A stretch of DNA of 64,000 nt, from assembly GCF_051307055.1 (NCBI RefSeq), contig NZ_CP149994.1, positions 2,170,001 through 2,234,000 of the forward strand. Direction: 5' to 3'. Source of the DNA: Dryocola sp051307055. GTDB taxonomy: Bacteria; Pseudomonadota; Gammaproteobacteria; Enterobacterales; Enterobacteriaceae. Numbering within the stretch: position 1 is the stretch's first letter; each line of letters begins with the position of its first letter. Made by a program: the position numbers and the translations under genes. A model generated the notes under the pieces. That model ran no database searches. It was not told the DNA's origin and saw only the letters and a program-made list of their open reading frames with translations. Below, one piece after another: positions 8,218 to 16,649 of the stretch.

Positions 8218-9117
8218 ATGAACGCGGTACTTTATATTCTGGTCGTGGCGATCTGGGGAACGACCTGGATTGCGATTTACATGCAGCAGGGCGTGGTTTC
8301 GGCGCCCGTTTCAATTTTCTGGCGTTTTGCCGTTGCGGCGGTGGTGATGCTGGCGGTACTGCTCGCGCTGGGGCGTCTGCGCCGTCTCAGCCTGCGCGAT
8401 CATCTGTTCTGTCTGCTTCAGGGCGCCTGCGTATTTGGCTTTAATTTTCTCTGCTTTTATCATGCCGCAGCTTATATAAGTTCAGGCCTTGAATCGGTCA
8501 TTTTCTCAATGGCCGTGTTGTTTAACGCCTTTAACAGCATGTTGTTTTTCCGCCAGCGTCCGCACGCTAACCTGCTGCCAGCCGCGGCGCTCGGGATTGC
8601 CGGCGTTGTCGCGCTCTTCTGGCATGATCTGATGGCAACGCAGTTGGCGCCACAATTACTGCTGGGGATTGGCCTCAGCGCGCTGGGGACGTTCGGTTTC
8701 TCGCTTGGCAATATGATCGGCGCCCGCCATCAGCGCCGCGGGCTGGAAACATTGTCCACCAATACCTGGGCCATGAGCTACGGCGCATTGATCATGGGCG
8801 TAATTGCCCTGATTCGCGGGGATTCGTTTATGCCGGAGCTTACCGTCCGCTACCTCGGCTCGCTCTTCTACCTGGCGATATTCGGATCGGTTATCGCCTT
8901 TGGCGCCTATTTCACGCTGGTTGGGCGCATCGGCGCAGGGCAGGCGGCCTACAGCACGCTACTTTTTCCGCTGGTGGCGCTGAGCCTTTCAACGATTTAT
9001 GAAGGATATGTCTGGCACGCTAACGCGGTAACCGGCCTGGCAATGATTCTGCTGGGCAATCTGGTGATGTTCGCAAAGCCCGGGATGTTTAAGATCCGGG
9101 GTAAAAGAGCCGCGTAA
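8218..9117 (+). CDS. EamA-family (DMT) metabolite exporter
   Basis: A 299-residue inner-membrane protein with about ten membrane segments and the two-fold EamA repeat. The start VLYILVVAIWGTTWIAIYMQ, with WGTTW near the N-terminus, is a hallmark of the drug/metabolite transporter superfamily. The ATG at 8218 was chosen because the frame upstream of it is not membrane-like and lies in the promoter region. A good stem-loop terminator follows. Substrate is unknown; amino acids or small metabolites are typical of the family. Confidence 0.88.
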   Translation: MNAVLYILVVAIWGTTWIAIYMQQGVVSAPVSIFWRFAVAAVVMLAVLLALGRLRRLSLRDHLFCLLQGACVFGFNFLCFYHAAAYISSGLESVIFSMAVLFNAFNSMLFFRQRPHANLLPAAALGIAGVVALFWHDLMATQLAPQLLLGIGLSALGTFGFSLGNMIGARHQRRGLETLSTNTWAMSYGALIMGVIALIRGDSFMPELTVRYLGSLFYLAIFGSVIAFGAYFTLVGRIGAGQAAYSTLLFPLVALSLSTIYEGYVWHANAVTGLAMILLGNLVMFAKPGMFKIRGKRAA

Positions 9118-9145
9118 AAAAGGGAGCGGAAGCTCCCTTTCTTTT
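9117..9145. terminator. Intrinsic terminator, EamA / RpiR genes
   Basis: GGGAGC (9122-9127), loop GGAA, GCTCCC (9132-9137), with an A-run before and TTTCTTTT after. It could serve both converging genes. Confidence 0.8.
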
Positions 9146-9192
9146 ACTTAAGATCAAACATGCCGCATCAGGACAGTAAAGCGCACGCGAAA

Positions 9193-10290
9193 TTAAGCCC
9201 TCAGCGTTAAGCCATCGCATAGCAAATCGATAATAAATAGCGATCCGTAATTATTATGTTTCAACGGTAATATAATATCGTGCTGCTGCATAAAGGCGCG
9301 TTCATCATTGGTGATAACGATAAGAGCGGCCCCTTTTCGCCGCGCCTGATGCATCGCCGCTATTAAGGCACGCTCTGGAGCGTAACCGGCAAAAATCACC
9401 AGCGCCTGGCCTTTACCAAGCATGGAGGCCGTCATGCCCATCAACGCCGCATCCTGACACAAATTTGCCGGATAACCCTGGGCCAGTAAACGGTACTGCA
9501 GCAGACTGGCAAAAGGCGCATCGGCCCCGCTGGCGCTAAACAGATGAACGGCTTTCGCCTGTTGCAGCGTGGCGACAGCTTTGTTGATTACCGAAGGCGA
9601 CAGATTACTTAGTTGCGCACTCAGCATGTTATGCACGTTATTCAGCTGTTCCCGCCAGGCGTGCGGCATGCTGCTATCTTGTGCGGGGGCGCTGGCCTGC
9701 GCAAGCTTCATGCGCAGATCGCGAATATCGTCGCAGCCTGCCGCTCGCGCAAAACGGGTAATGGTGGCCGGGCTTACTCCCGCCGCGCTCGCCAGCCGAT
9801 CGATAGTTGCCGAAGCGGCAAACTCCACGTCATCAAGAATGGTCTGCGCCACGCGCGATTCCTGCTGGCTGAAATCATGCAGACGCGTGCGTATCTGGCT
9901 GAGAATATCGCCGCTGCTTTCTTTGCCTGTGGAATGCGAGAACCTTTCCAGAATATCGCTGCCGATGCCGGCATGAGCGGCCAGCTTTTGCAATGCCTGC
10001 GGATCTACCCAGGTGGCATCGCCCAGAATAGTCGTCGAGCCGGGCAGCGCCTGCGGGCTGCTCTCCTGCTGCTGATGGCGTACTTTACCGAGGAAATCGT
10101 TAATATCGTCGCAGCCGATGCTGCGGGCGAAGCGCTGCAGCGTGGCAAGGCTCACGCCTGCCTTAAGCGCCAGCTCTTCCATCGAGGACTCAGGAAGTTG
10201 CGCAAAATTTTCCAGGAAGAAGCGCGCAAGGCGCGATTCCTGCGCAGGCAGGCCGGACATGCCCTGTACCAGTTGATAAACGATATCCAT
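9193..10290 (-). CDS. RpiR/MurR-type regulator with three tandem HTH-like units and a SIS domain
   Basis: The 365-residue protein is about 80-90 residues longer than a normal RpiR regulator. Two intact HTH_6 units are visible: residues 36-71 (ELALKAGVSLATLQRFARS) and about 162-197 (DRLASAAGVSPATITRFARA). Between them, residues 99-134 (LQKLAAHAGIGSDILERF) align with the first unit over 36 positions without gaps, so a degenerate third copy is likely. The C-terminal half (about 240-365) is a SIS sugar-phosphate sensing domain. The ATG ending at 10290 has GAAGGA upstream. It is divergent from a beta-glucoside PTS operon and very likely controls it through palindromes in the intergenic region. Confidence 0.85.
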   Translation of the reverse strand: MDIVYQLVQGMSGLPAQESRLARFFLENFAQLPESSMEELALKAGVSLATLQRFARSIGCDDINDFLGKVRHQQQESSPQALPGSTTILGDATWVDPQALQKLAAHAGIGSDILERFSHSTGKESSGDILSQIRTRLHDFSQQESRVAQTILDDVEFAASATIDRLASAAGVSPATITRFARAAGCDDIRDLRMKLAQASAPAQDSSMPHAWREQLNNVHNMLSAQLSNLSPSVINKAVATLQQAKAVHLFSASGADAPFASLLQYRLLAQGYPANLCQDAALMGMTASMLGKGQALVIFAGYAPERALIAAMHQARRKGAALIVITNDERAFMQQHDIILPLKHNNYGSLFIIDLLCDGLTLRA

Positions 10291-10342
10291 AACGGGTTGG
10301 TTCCTTCGATAGCAGCGACAGCGCGTTAAAAACATCATAGAT

Positions 10343-10363
10343 CATTGAAATTATTTTTCAATG
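10343..10363. promoter_or_regulatory. Candidate RpiR operator, proximal
   Basis: CATTGAAA (10343-10350) and TTTCAATG (10356-10363) form a perfect inverted repeat with a 5-bp AT spacer, just upstream of the regulator gene. It shares the TGAAA/TTTCA core with the second site. Confidence 0.6.
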
Positions 10364-10485
10364 CATGCCCTTTTGATGCGCTCTCCTTCGCTGCTTTGCG
10401 AGCCGGATCTGTTCCTCTTCCTGTAGCGATCGCTTGATTCTGCCTAAACATCGCCTTTTCTGATAATCCAACCGCGATCACACTC

Positions 10486-10502
10486 ATGAAAATAATTTTC
10501 AT
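10486..10502. promoter_or_regulatory. Candidate RpiR operator, PTS side
   Basis: ATGAAAAT-A-ATTTTCAT is a perfect 17-bp palindrome 60 bp before the PTS IIB start. Its TGAAA/TTTCA half-sites match those of the palindrome at 10343-10363. A two-site arrangement across a divergent promoter suits one regulator controlling itself and the operon. Confidence 0.65.
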
Positions 10503-10561
10503 TCATGCTGCGTTAAACGGCTAATGTATGAAATATGTTTTCAAAGGTGAAAGGAGCGGTG

Positions 10562-10867
10562 ATGAAAAAAATTATATTGTGCTGCGCGGCAGGCATGTCC
10601 ACCAGCATGCTGGTGCAGAAAATGAGAGCGGAGGCAGCAAAGCGCTCCCTGGAAGTTGAAATCGATGCTTATCCTGTTGCGGAAATTGAGAGCCAGCTTC
10701 GCCACGCCGACGTGGTGCTTCTTGGTCCGCAGGTGCAGTTTGAACTGCAACGCCTGAGCGAGCTTTCCGCGCCGCTTGAGAAGCCCGTTGCGGTTATCGA
10801 CATGATGGATTACGGCACCATGCGCGGCGATCGCGTGCTGGATAAAGCCATCGCATTAATGGCCTGA
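10562..10867 (+). CDS. PTS lactose/cellobiose-type IIB component
   Basis: A 101-residue cytoplasmic phosphocarrier of a sugar phosphotransferase system. The phospho-accepting cysteine lies in the P-loop-like CAAGMSTSMLV (C8), as in ChbB (CSAGMSTS). ADVVLLGPQVQFEL matches the ADVVLLGPQI region of ChbB. The ATG at 10562 follows AAGGAGCGGTG, a strong ribosome site; the longer frame from 10535 is less likely. It is first in a three-gene operon with a GH4 enzyme and IIC. No IIA gene is present in the operon. Confidence 0.92.
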   Translation: MKKIILCCAAGMSTSMLVQKMRAEAAKRSLEVEIDAYPVAEIESQLRHADVVLLGPQVQFELQRLSELSAPLEKPVAVIDMMDYGTMRGDRVLDKAIALMA

Positions 10868-10884
10868 GGCGCACGGAGAACATA

Positions 10885-12186
10885 ATGAAAATTACCGTTG
10901 TTGGCGGGGGAAGCAGCTATACCCCGGAACTGATAGAAGGCCTGATCGAACGCCATGCTTCGCTGCCAATGGCGGAGCTGGCCCTCGTTGACGTGGAGGC
11001 CGGGCGCCAAAAAGTTGAAATTATTGCCGCTCTTGCGCGCCGTATGCTGGGCCGGAACGGGCTGGAAGCGGTAAAAGTTTCCGTGCATTTTACCGCGGAC
11101 AGCGCAATTGAGGGGTCGAGCTTCGTGCTTACGCAGCTACGTGTCGGGCAGCTCCCCGCCCGTGCGGCTGACGAACGTCTTGGCTTAAGCCACAGGCTGC
11201 TGGGCCAGGAGACCACCGGCGTCGGCGGCTTTGCCAAAGCGCTGCGCACTATTCCGGTGATGCTGGACATCGCCCGTCGCGTGGAGCGCCTGGCGCCGCA
11301 GGCATGGATAATCAACTTCACCAATCCGGCCGGCATAGTAACGGAAGCGGTTTCGCGCTACAGCAAGGCGAAAATCATCGGCCTGTGTAACGTGCCGGTG
11401 ACCATGCATCACACCATTGCCGGGATGCTGAAATTACCGCACGCATCCGTTAACCTGCGCTTCGCGGGCCTTAATCATATGGTCTGGGTGCATAAGGTGC
11501 TGGCCGACGGCCGCGACGCCACCGATGAGGTGCTCGAGATGCTGTGCGACGGCGAACAGCTTTCGATGAACAACATTAAGGCCATCCCCTGGCCTGCGGA
11601 TCTGCTGCGCGCGCTGCGCGCAATTCCCTGCCCTTATCACCGCTATTTCTGGCAAACCCGCACCATGCTTGAAGACGAGCTGGTCGACGCGGACGTTAAA
11701 GGCACGCGCGCCGAGCAGGTCATGAAGGTGGAAGAAGCGTTATTTAAGCTTTATGCCGATCCGAATCTGGATAAAAAACCGGACGAGCTCAGCCAGCGCG
11801 GCGGATCTTTCTATTCAGAAGTGGCGGTTGAGCTTATTAACGCCCTGCATAACAACCTCGGCGTTGAAATGGTGGTCAATACCGCCAACAATGGCGCTAT
11901 TCAGGGGCTGCCGGACGATGCGGTCATTGAAACGAACTGCCTGATCGACGCGCTGGGCGCGCATCCGCTGGCCTTCGGCAAGCTGCCGCCCCTGATGAAC
12001 GGCCTGACGCAGCAGGTGAAAGATTTCGAACGCCTGACGATTGAAGCGGCCGTCCACGGCGATAAAGGCAAAGCCCTGCTGGCGCTGGTGGCCAATCCGC
12101 TGGTGGCGGATGTGAATCTGGCGTCGAAGCTGGTGGAGGAAGTGCTCAGCATTAATAAAGCGTGGTTGCCGCAGTTCAGCGGCTAA
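10885..12186 (+). CDS. 6-phospho-beta-glucosidase, glycoside hydrolase family 4
   Basis: A 433-residue NAD+- and metal-dependent GH4 enzyme that would cleave the phosphorylated disaccharide delivered by the PTS. Landmarks are the N-terminal dinucleotide motif VVGGGSSYTPELIEG, IINFTNPAGIVTEAVSRY, the metal-ligand region GLCNVPVTMHH (Cys) and GLNHMVWVHK (His). Length and order match CelF/ChbF and LicH-type enzymes (about 440-450). It starts 17 bp after IIB. The gap of 87 bp before IIC contains no terminator that I can see. Confidence 0.92.
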   Translation: MKITVVGGGSSYTPELIEGLIERHASLPMAELALVDVEAGRQKVEIIAALARRMLGRNGLEAVKVSVHFTADSAIEGSSFVLTQLRVGQLPARAADERLGLSHRLLGQETTGVGGFAKALRTIPVMLDIARRVERLAPQAWIINFTNPAGIVTEAVSRYSKAKIIGLCNVPVTMHHTIAGMLKLPHASVNLRFAGLNHMVWVHKVLADGRDATDEVLEMLCDGEQLSMNNIKAIPWPADLLRALRAIPCPYHRYFWQTRTMLEDELVDADVKGTRAEQVMKVEEALFKLYADPNLDKKPDELSQRGGSFYSEVAVELINALHNNLGVEMVVNTANNGAIQGLPDDAVIETNCLIDALGAHPLAFGKLPPLMNGLTQQVKDFERLTIEAAVHGDKGKALLALVANPLVADVNLASKLVEEVLSINKAWLPQFSG

Positions 12187-12273
12187 TCGCATTCCTGGCG
12201 CACTGCCCGTCTGCACGGGCGGAAACAACAAAAAACGATAATACCCGGTCGGCGAATTAGCCCCGGGCAGGGG

Positions 12274-13644
12274 GTGTCTGTGTCAGTCAACAAATCCATT
12301 ATTGAAAAGTACGTGCTGCCTGCGGCGCTGAAAATCGCCGGGCAAAAGCATGTTTTATCCGTGCGTGACGGCATCATTCTTAATATGCCGTTTATGCTGA
12401 TCGGCTCATTTTTCCTTATTTTCGCCTATCTGCCGGTGCCCGGTTACGCGCAGATGATGAGCAGCCTGTTTGGTCCAGCCTGGCAGGAGAAAGTGCTTTA
12501 TCCGGTTAAGGCCACCTACGACATCATGGCGATTATCTCCGCCTTCGGCATCGCCTATCGTCTGGCGGAAAAATACCGCACTATCGATCCGCTCACCGCC
12601 GGCGCCGTCTCGCTGGTGGCGTTTATCATGACCATTCCTCAGCATATTATGTTCACCCCCGCTACGGACTCCACGGCACAGCTTGTCAAAGGCGTGCTGC
12701 CGATGGGCCAGATTGGCAGCCAGGGCCTGTTCGTGGCGATTCTTATCGCCCTGCTTTCCACTGAAATCTATCGTTTTATCAACAACCGCAATCTGGTTAT
12801 CCGTATGCCGGAAGGCGTGCCGCCCGCGGTGGCGAAGTCTTTCCTCGCCTTAATCCCCGGCTTCTGCGTGCTGGCGGTTGTTCTGGCGCTGCGCCTGCTG
12901 GTGGAAGCGACGCCGTTCGGCGATATCAATACCCTGATAACCGAGCTGGTGGGCATTCCGATGAGCCACGTCGGCGGCTCCCTGCCGGGCATGATTATCT
13001 CGGTACTGCTGATTGGCATTCTGTGGATGCTGGGCCTGCACGGCGACACTATCGTGCTGGTTTTTATCCGCCCGGTCTGGCTGAGCAATATGTCGGAAAA
13101 CCTCGAAGCGTTTCAGAACGGTCTGCCTATTCCGCATATCATCACGCAGCAGTTTTACGATCTGTGGATTGCGCCAGGCGGCACCGGCGCCCTGCTGGGG
13201 CTGGTGATCTTTATGCTGATCCGCAGCCGTAGCGCGCAGATGAAACAGCTGGGGAAAATCGCCGCGCCCGGCAGCCTGTTTAATATCAGCGAGCCGATGG
13301 TGTTCGGCATTCCGATCGTGATGAACCCGTATCTGGTGGTGCCGTTTATTCTCACGCCGGTGGTGCTGGTGATCGTTTCTTATGTCGCCATGACCACGGG
13401 CCTTGTGGCTAAACCTGCGGGTATCGCGCTGCCGTTTACCACGCCGATCGTCGTCAGCGGTTATCTTGCGACAGGCGGCCATATCTCCGGCTCGGTGCTG
13501 CAGATCGTCAACCTGGGCATTTCGCTGGTGATGTATTACCCGTTCTTCCGCATCTGGGATAACCTGAAATACCGCGAGGAGCGCGCAAACCAGGCGCCGC
13601 AGGAGACTGAAGCTGCAGCTTTAACGCAGCGCAGCCCCACTTAA
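12274..13644 (+). CDS. PTS lactose/cellobiose-type IIC permease
   Basis: A 456-residue membrane permease of the Lac/Cel PTS family. It shows the family's N-terminal IIEKYVLPAALKIAGQKHVL and RDGIILNMPFMLIGS segments, a hydrophobic core with about ten membrane spans, and the loop SEPMVFGIPIVMNPYLVVPF. Start is a GTG at 12274; a second in-frame GTG at 12280 lies better behind GGGCAGGGG and may be the real one. It should work with the IIB of this operon; IIA must come from another locus, such as a chb-type gene. It is followed by a strong terminator. Confidence 0.9.
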   Translation: MSVSVNKSIIEKYVLPAALKIAGQKHVLSVRDGIILNMPFMLIGSFFLIFAYLPVPGYAQMMSSLFGPAWQEKVLYPVKATYDIMAIISAFGIAYRLAEKYRTIDPLTAGAVSLVAFIMTIPQHIMFTPATDSTAQLVKGVLPMGQIGSQGLFVAILIALLSTEIYRFINNRNLVIRMPEGVPPAVAKSFLALIPGFCVLAVVLALRLLVEATPFGDINTLITELVGIPMSHVGGSLPGMIISVLLIGILWMLGLHGDTIVLVFIRPVWLSNMSENLEAFQNGLPIPHIITQQFYDLWIAPGGTGALLGLVIFMLIRSRSAQMKQLGKIAAPGSLFNISEPMVFGIPIVMNPYLVVPFILTPVVLVIVSYVAMTTGLVAKPAGIALPFTTPIVVSGYLATGGHISGSVLQIVNLGISLVMYYPFFRIWDNLKYREERANQAPQETEAAALTQRSPT

Positions 13645-13654
13645 TCTTCACTAT

Positions 13655-13692
13655 AAAAAAGCCCTGCCGTATTACGCGGCAGGGCTTTTTGC
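13655..13692. terminator. Bidirectional terminator after the PTS operon
   Basis: GCCCTGCCG (13661-13669) pairs with CGGCAGGGC (13677-13685), flanked by A6 and T5 runs, between two convergent genes. Confidence 0.93.
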
Positions 13693-13705
13693 AGTCAGGA
13701 AAGCG

Positions 13706-15298
13706 TTACTTCACGTCCACCTGATAAAAAATGTGCTTCCCGAACGGGTCGATTTCATAGCCGGTCACCTCTTTGCGCACCGGCTCGAAAATCGTTGAAT
13801 GCGCAATCATCACCGCGGGCATCTGGTCGTGCATCATCTGCTGGGCCTCCTTATAAAGCGCCACGCGCTTATCATGATCTCCTTCAGCGCGAGCTTGCAG
13901 AATCAGCTTATCAAACGGCTGGTAGCACCACTTCGACGAGTTGGAGCCGCCGTTCGCGGCGGTACAGGTAAACAGCGGGCCGAAGAAGTTGTCCGGATCG
14001 CCGGTCGCCGTCGTCCAGCCCATCAGGGCGGCCTGATGATCGCCGTTTTTCACGCGCTTAAGATACTCGCCCCACTCATAGGTCACCACTTTCGCCGTCA
14101 CGCCCACTTTCGCCCAGTCGGCCTGGATCATCTCCGCCATACGTTTGGCGTTCGGGTTATAAGGACGCTGAACCGGCATGGCCCACAGATCGATGGTCAT
14201 GCCCTTCGCGAAGCCTGCCTCTTTAAGCAGCGCTTTGGCTTTCTGTGGGTCGTAATCATAATCTTTTAGCTGGTCGTCCGCGCTCCACACGCCCGGCGGC
14301 AACAGATTTTTCGCCGCCGTGCCGCTGCCCTGGAACACCGCTTCGATAATCGCCAGTTTATTGATAGCCAGCGCCAGCGCCTGGCGCACCTTTACGTTAT
14401 CCAGCGGCGCCTTCTGGGTGTTAAACGCCAGGAAACCGGTGTTCAGCCCCGCTTTTTGCATCAGGTTGATGTCTTTATTTTCCTTCATGCGCGGCAGATC
14501 CGCCGGATTCGGAAACGGCATCACCTGGCATTCGTTTTTCTCAAGCTTCGCGTAGCGCACCGAGGCGTCAGGCGTAATGGAGAAAATCAGGCGGTCGAGT
14601 TTCGCTTTGCCCTGCCAGTAGTCCGGGAAGGCGGTAAACAGGATGCGCGAATCTTTCTGGTACTGCTTCAGCTCAAACGGCCCGGTGCCGATTGGGTTCA
14701 TATCCACGCGCTCAGGCGTGCCCGCTTTGAGCATCGCATCGGCATATTCAGCCGAGAGAATGGAGGCGAAATACCAGCCCAAATCGGCGACGAACGGCGC
14801 TTCCGGATGGGCCAGAGTGAAGCGCACCGTGTGGTCATCGATCTTATCGATAGCGGTTAACAGCTTGCCGAACTCAAGGCTTTCGAAGTTGGAGTAGTTG
14901 CCGTTGGAAACGTTGTGGTAAGGGTGTTTTGCATCTTTTTGCCGCATAAACGAGAAGATCACGTCATCGGCGTTAAAGTCGCGCGTCGGTTTGAAGTATT
15001 TATTGCTCTGGAACTTCACCCCTTTACGAAGATGAAAAGTGTAAACCTTGCCGTCTTCGCTAACGTCCCAGCTTTCCGCCAGGCTCGGCTGCAGTTCGGT
15101 CGTGCCGACTTTGAAATCCACCAGCCGGTTATAAACCGGCACTGCGCTGGCGTCGACGCTGGTGCCAGAGGTATATAACTGCGGATTAAAGTTCTCCGGC
15201 GAGCCCTCAGAGCAATAAACCAGCGTTTTTGCCGCTGCGCCTGAGCTGATTGAGATTGCGGCTACGGCCAGCGCAAGCGCGGTCATTTTTATTTTCAT
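13706..15298 (-). CDS. DppA-like peptide-binding protein, orphan
   Basis: A 530-residue periplasmic binding protein (SBP_bac_5). A Sec signal of about 23 residues ends SSGAAA-KTLVYCSEG. The mature part follows E. coli DppA closely: LVYCSEGSPENFNPQLYTSG, ITPDASVRYAKLEKNECQVM and KMTIDLWAMPVQ-type stretches all have counterparts. It is clearly a paralogue of the dipeptide/haem binding protein. No dppBCDF genes are nearby, so it probably docks on a Dpp or Opp permease encoded elsewhere, as MppA does. It is divergent from a PepT-like peptidase gene, which suggests peptide scavenging. Confidence 0.86.
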   Translation of the reverse strand: MKIKMTALALAVAAISISSGAAAKTLVYCSEGSPENFNPQLYTSGTSVDASAVPVYNRLVDFKVGTTELQPSLAESWDVSEDGKVYTFHLRKGVKFQSNKYFKPTRDFNADDVIFSFMRQKDAKHPYHNVSNGNYSNFESLEFGKLLTAIDKIDDHTVRFTLAHPEAPFVADLGWYFASILSAEYADAMLKAGTPERVDMNPIGTGPFELKQYQKDSRILFTAFPDYWQGKAKLDRLIFSITPDASVRYAKLEKNECQVMPFPNPADLPRMKENKDINLMQKAGLNTGFLAFNTQKAPLDNVKVRQALALAINKLAIIEAVFQGSGTAAKNLLPPGVWSADDQLKDYDYDPQKAKALLKEAGFAKGMTIDLWAMPVQRPYNPNAKRMAEMIQADWAKVGVTAKVVTYEWGEYLKRVKNGDHQAALMGWTTATGDPDNFFGPLFTCTAANGGSNSSKWCYQPFDKLILQARAEGDHDKRVALYKEAQQMMHDQMPAVMIAHSTIFEPVRKEVTGYEIDPFGKHIFYQVDVK

Positions 15299-15415
15299 CG
15301 CTATCTTCCTGTTGGTTATCCTGCCCCTGAACGAATAAAGCTTGTACTAAGCGTCCTAATAAATAACATTAAATTTACATCACCAACAGACAACATCGAA
15401 CAATAAGGAAACATT

Positions 15416-16645
15416 ATGTCCTCGCCGCTCTCCTCGCAGCTCACCCAACGCTTCTTCCGCTATCTGGCCGTAACCAGCCAGAGCGACCCCCGAGTCGATA
15501 CATTACCCAGCACGCCGGGCCAGCATGAAATGGCGAAAATGCTGGCCGCGGAACTGCGCGAGCTCGGCCTGCAGGATGTGCTCATTGATGAGCATGCGAC
15601 CGTTACGGCGGTAAAAAAAGGAAACGTGCCGGGCGCGCCGCGGATAGGATTTATCACGCATATCGATACCGTCGATGTGGGGCTGTCGCCGGAAATTCAT
15701 CCGCAGATTCTGCGTTTTACCGGCGAAGATCTATGCCTGAACGCGGAGAAAGATATCTGGCTGCGCACTTCTGAACATCCGGAAATTAACGCCTACCCGG
15801 ATGAGGAGATCGTCTTCAGCGACGGCACAAGCGTGCTGGGCGCGGATAATAAAGCGGCGGTGACGGTGGTGATGACGGTGCTGGAAAACCTCACCCCGGA
15901 GCATAAGCATGGCGATATTGTGGTGGCGTTTGTCCCGGACGAAGAGATTGGCCTGTGCGGCGCGAAGGCGTTAGATCTGGCGCGCTTCGACGTTGATTTT
16001 GCCTGGACCATCGACTGCTGTGAATTAGGCGAAGTGGTGTATGAAAACTTCAACGCCGCCCACGCCGAGCTGCGCTTTACCGGCGTGACCAGCCACCCGA
16101 TGTCCGCTAAAGACGTGCTGGTCAATCCGCTGCTGATGGCGATGGATTACATCAGCCATTTCGATCGTCAGCAAACGCCGGAGCACACCGAAGGGCGGGA
16201 AGGCTATATCTGGTTTAACGGCATGCAGGCCTCCCAGAGCGAAGCGGTGCTGAAAGCCAATATCCGTGATTTTGATCTGGCTAACTTCGAACGGCGAAAG
16301 CTACAGATTGGCGAAGTTGCGCAGAAAATTACCGCGCAGCATCCGACGGCGCGCGTGGAGTATCATATCAGCGATACCTACAGCAACATCAGCAACGCCA
16401 TTACCGACGATCGCCGGGCAATTGATTTGATTTTTGCCGCGCTTGACGAGTTAAGCATTGAGCCGAAAGTGATTCCGATGCGCGGCGGCACCGACGGCGC
16501 CGCGCTCTCCGCAAAAGGTTTATTAACGCCGAACTTCTTTACCGGCGCGCATAATTTCCACTCACGGTTTGAGTTTCTGCCGCTGAAGTCGTTTGAGGCT
16601 TCTTATAACGTGGCGCTGAAGCTGTGTTTGCTGGCGGCTAAATAA
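15416..16645 (+). CDS. PepT-like aminotripeptidase (M20B)
   Basis: A 409-residue zinc peptidase related to E. coli peptidase T (408 aa) but clearly diverged, so it is not labelled pepT. Metal ligands and catalytic residues are in place: HIDTVD (His and Asp), GADNKAAVTVV (bridging Asp), PDEEIGLCGA (Glu pair), TIDCCELGE (Asp) and the C-terminal HNFHSRFEF. E. coli PepT has DGGGVGE where this has DCCELGE. The neighbour is a divergent peptide-binding protein, so the pair may import and cut short peptides. Its 3' end abuts a repeat array. Confidence 0.85.
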   Translation: MSSPLSSQLTQRFFRYLAVTSQSDPRVDTLPSTPGQHEMAKMLAAELRELGLQDVLIDEHATVTAVKKGNVPGAPRIGFITHIDTVDVGLSPEIHPQILRFTGEDLCLNAEKDIWLRTSEHPEINAYPDEEIVFSDGTSVLGADNKAAVTVVMTVLENLTPEHKHGDIVVAFVPDEEIGLCGAKALDLARFDVDFAWTIDCCELGEVVYENFNAAHAELRFTGVTSHPMSAKDVLVNPLLMAMDYISHFDRQQTPEHTEGREGYIWFNGMQASQSEAVLKANIRDFDLANFERRKLQIGEVAQKITAQHPTARVEYHISDTYSNISNAITDDRRAIDLIFAALDELSIEPKVIPMRGGTDGAALSAKGLLTPNFFTGAHNFHSRFEFLPLKSFEASYNVALKLCLLAAK

Positions 16646-16649
16646 ACCA

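Noticed and set aside
6959..12273. KOPS-like GGGNAGGG motifs for chromosome polarity
   Set aside because: One on each strand (about 6959 and 12266) was noticed; too few to infer orientation.
14456..15178. Rightward frames inside the DppA-like gene
   Set aside because: They are antisense shadows of a well-supported gene with high GC at third positions.
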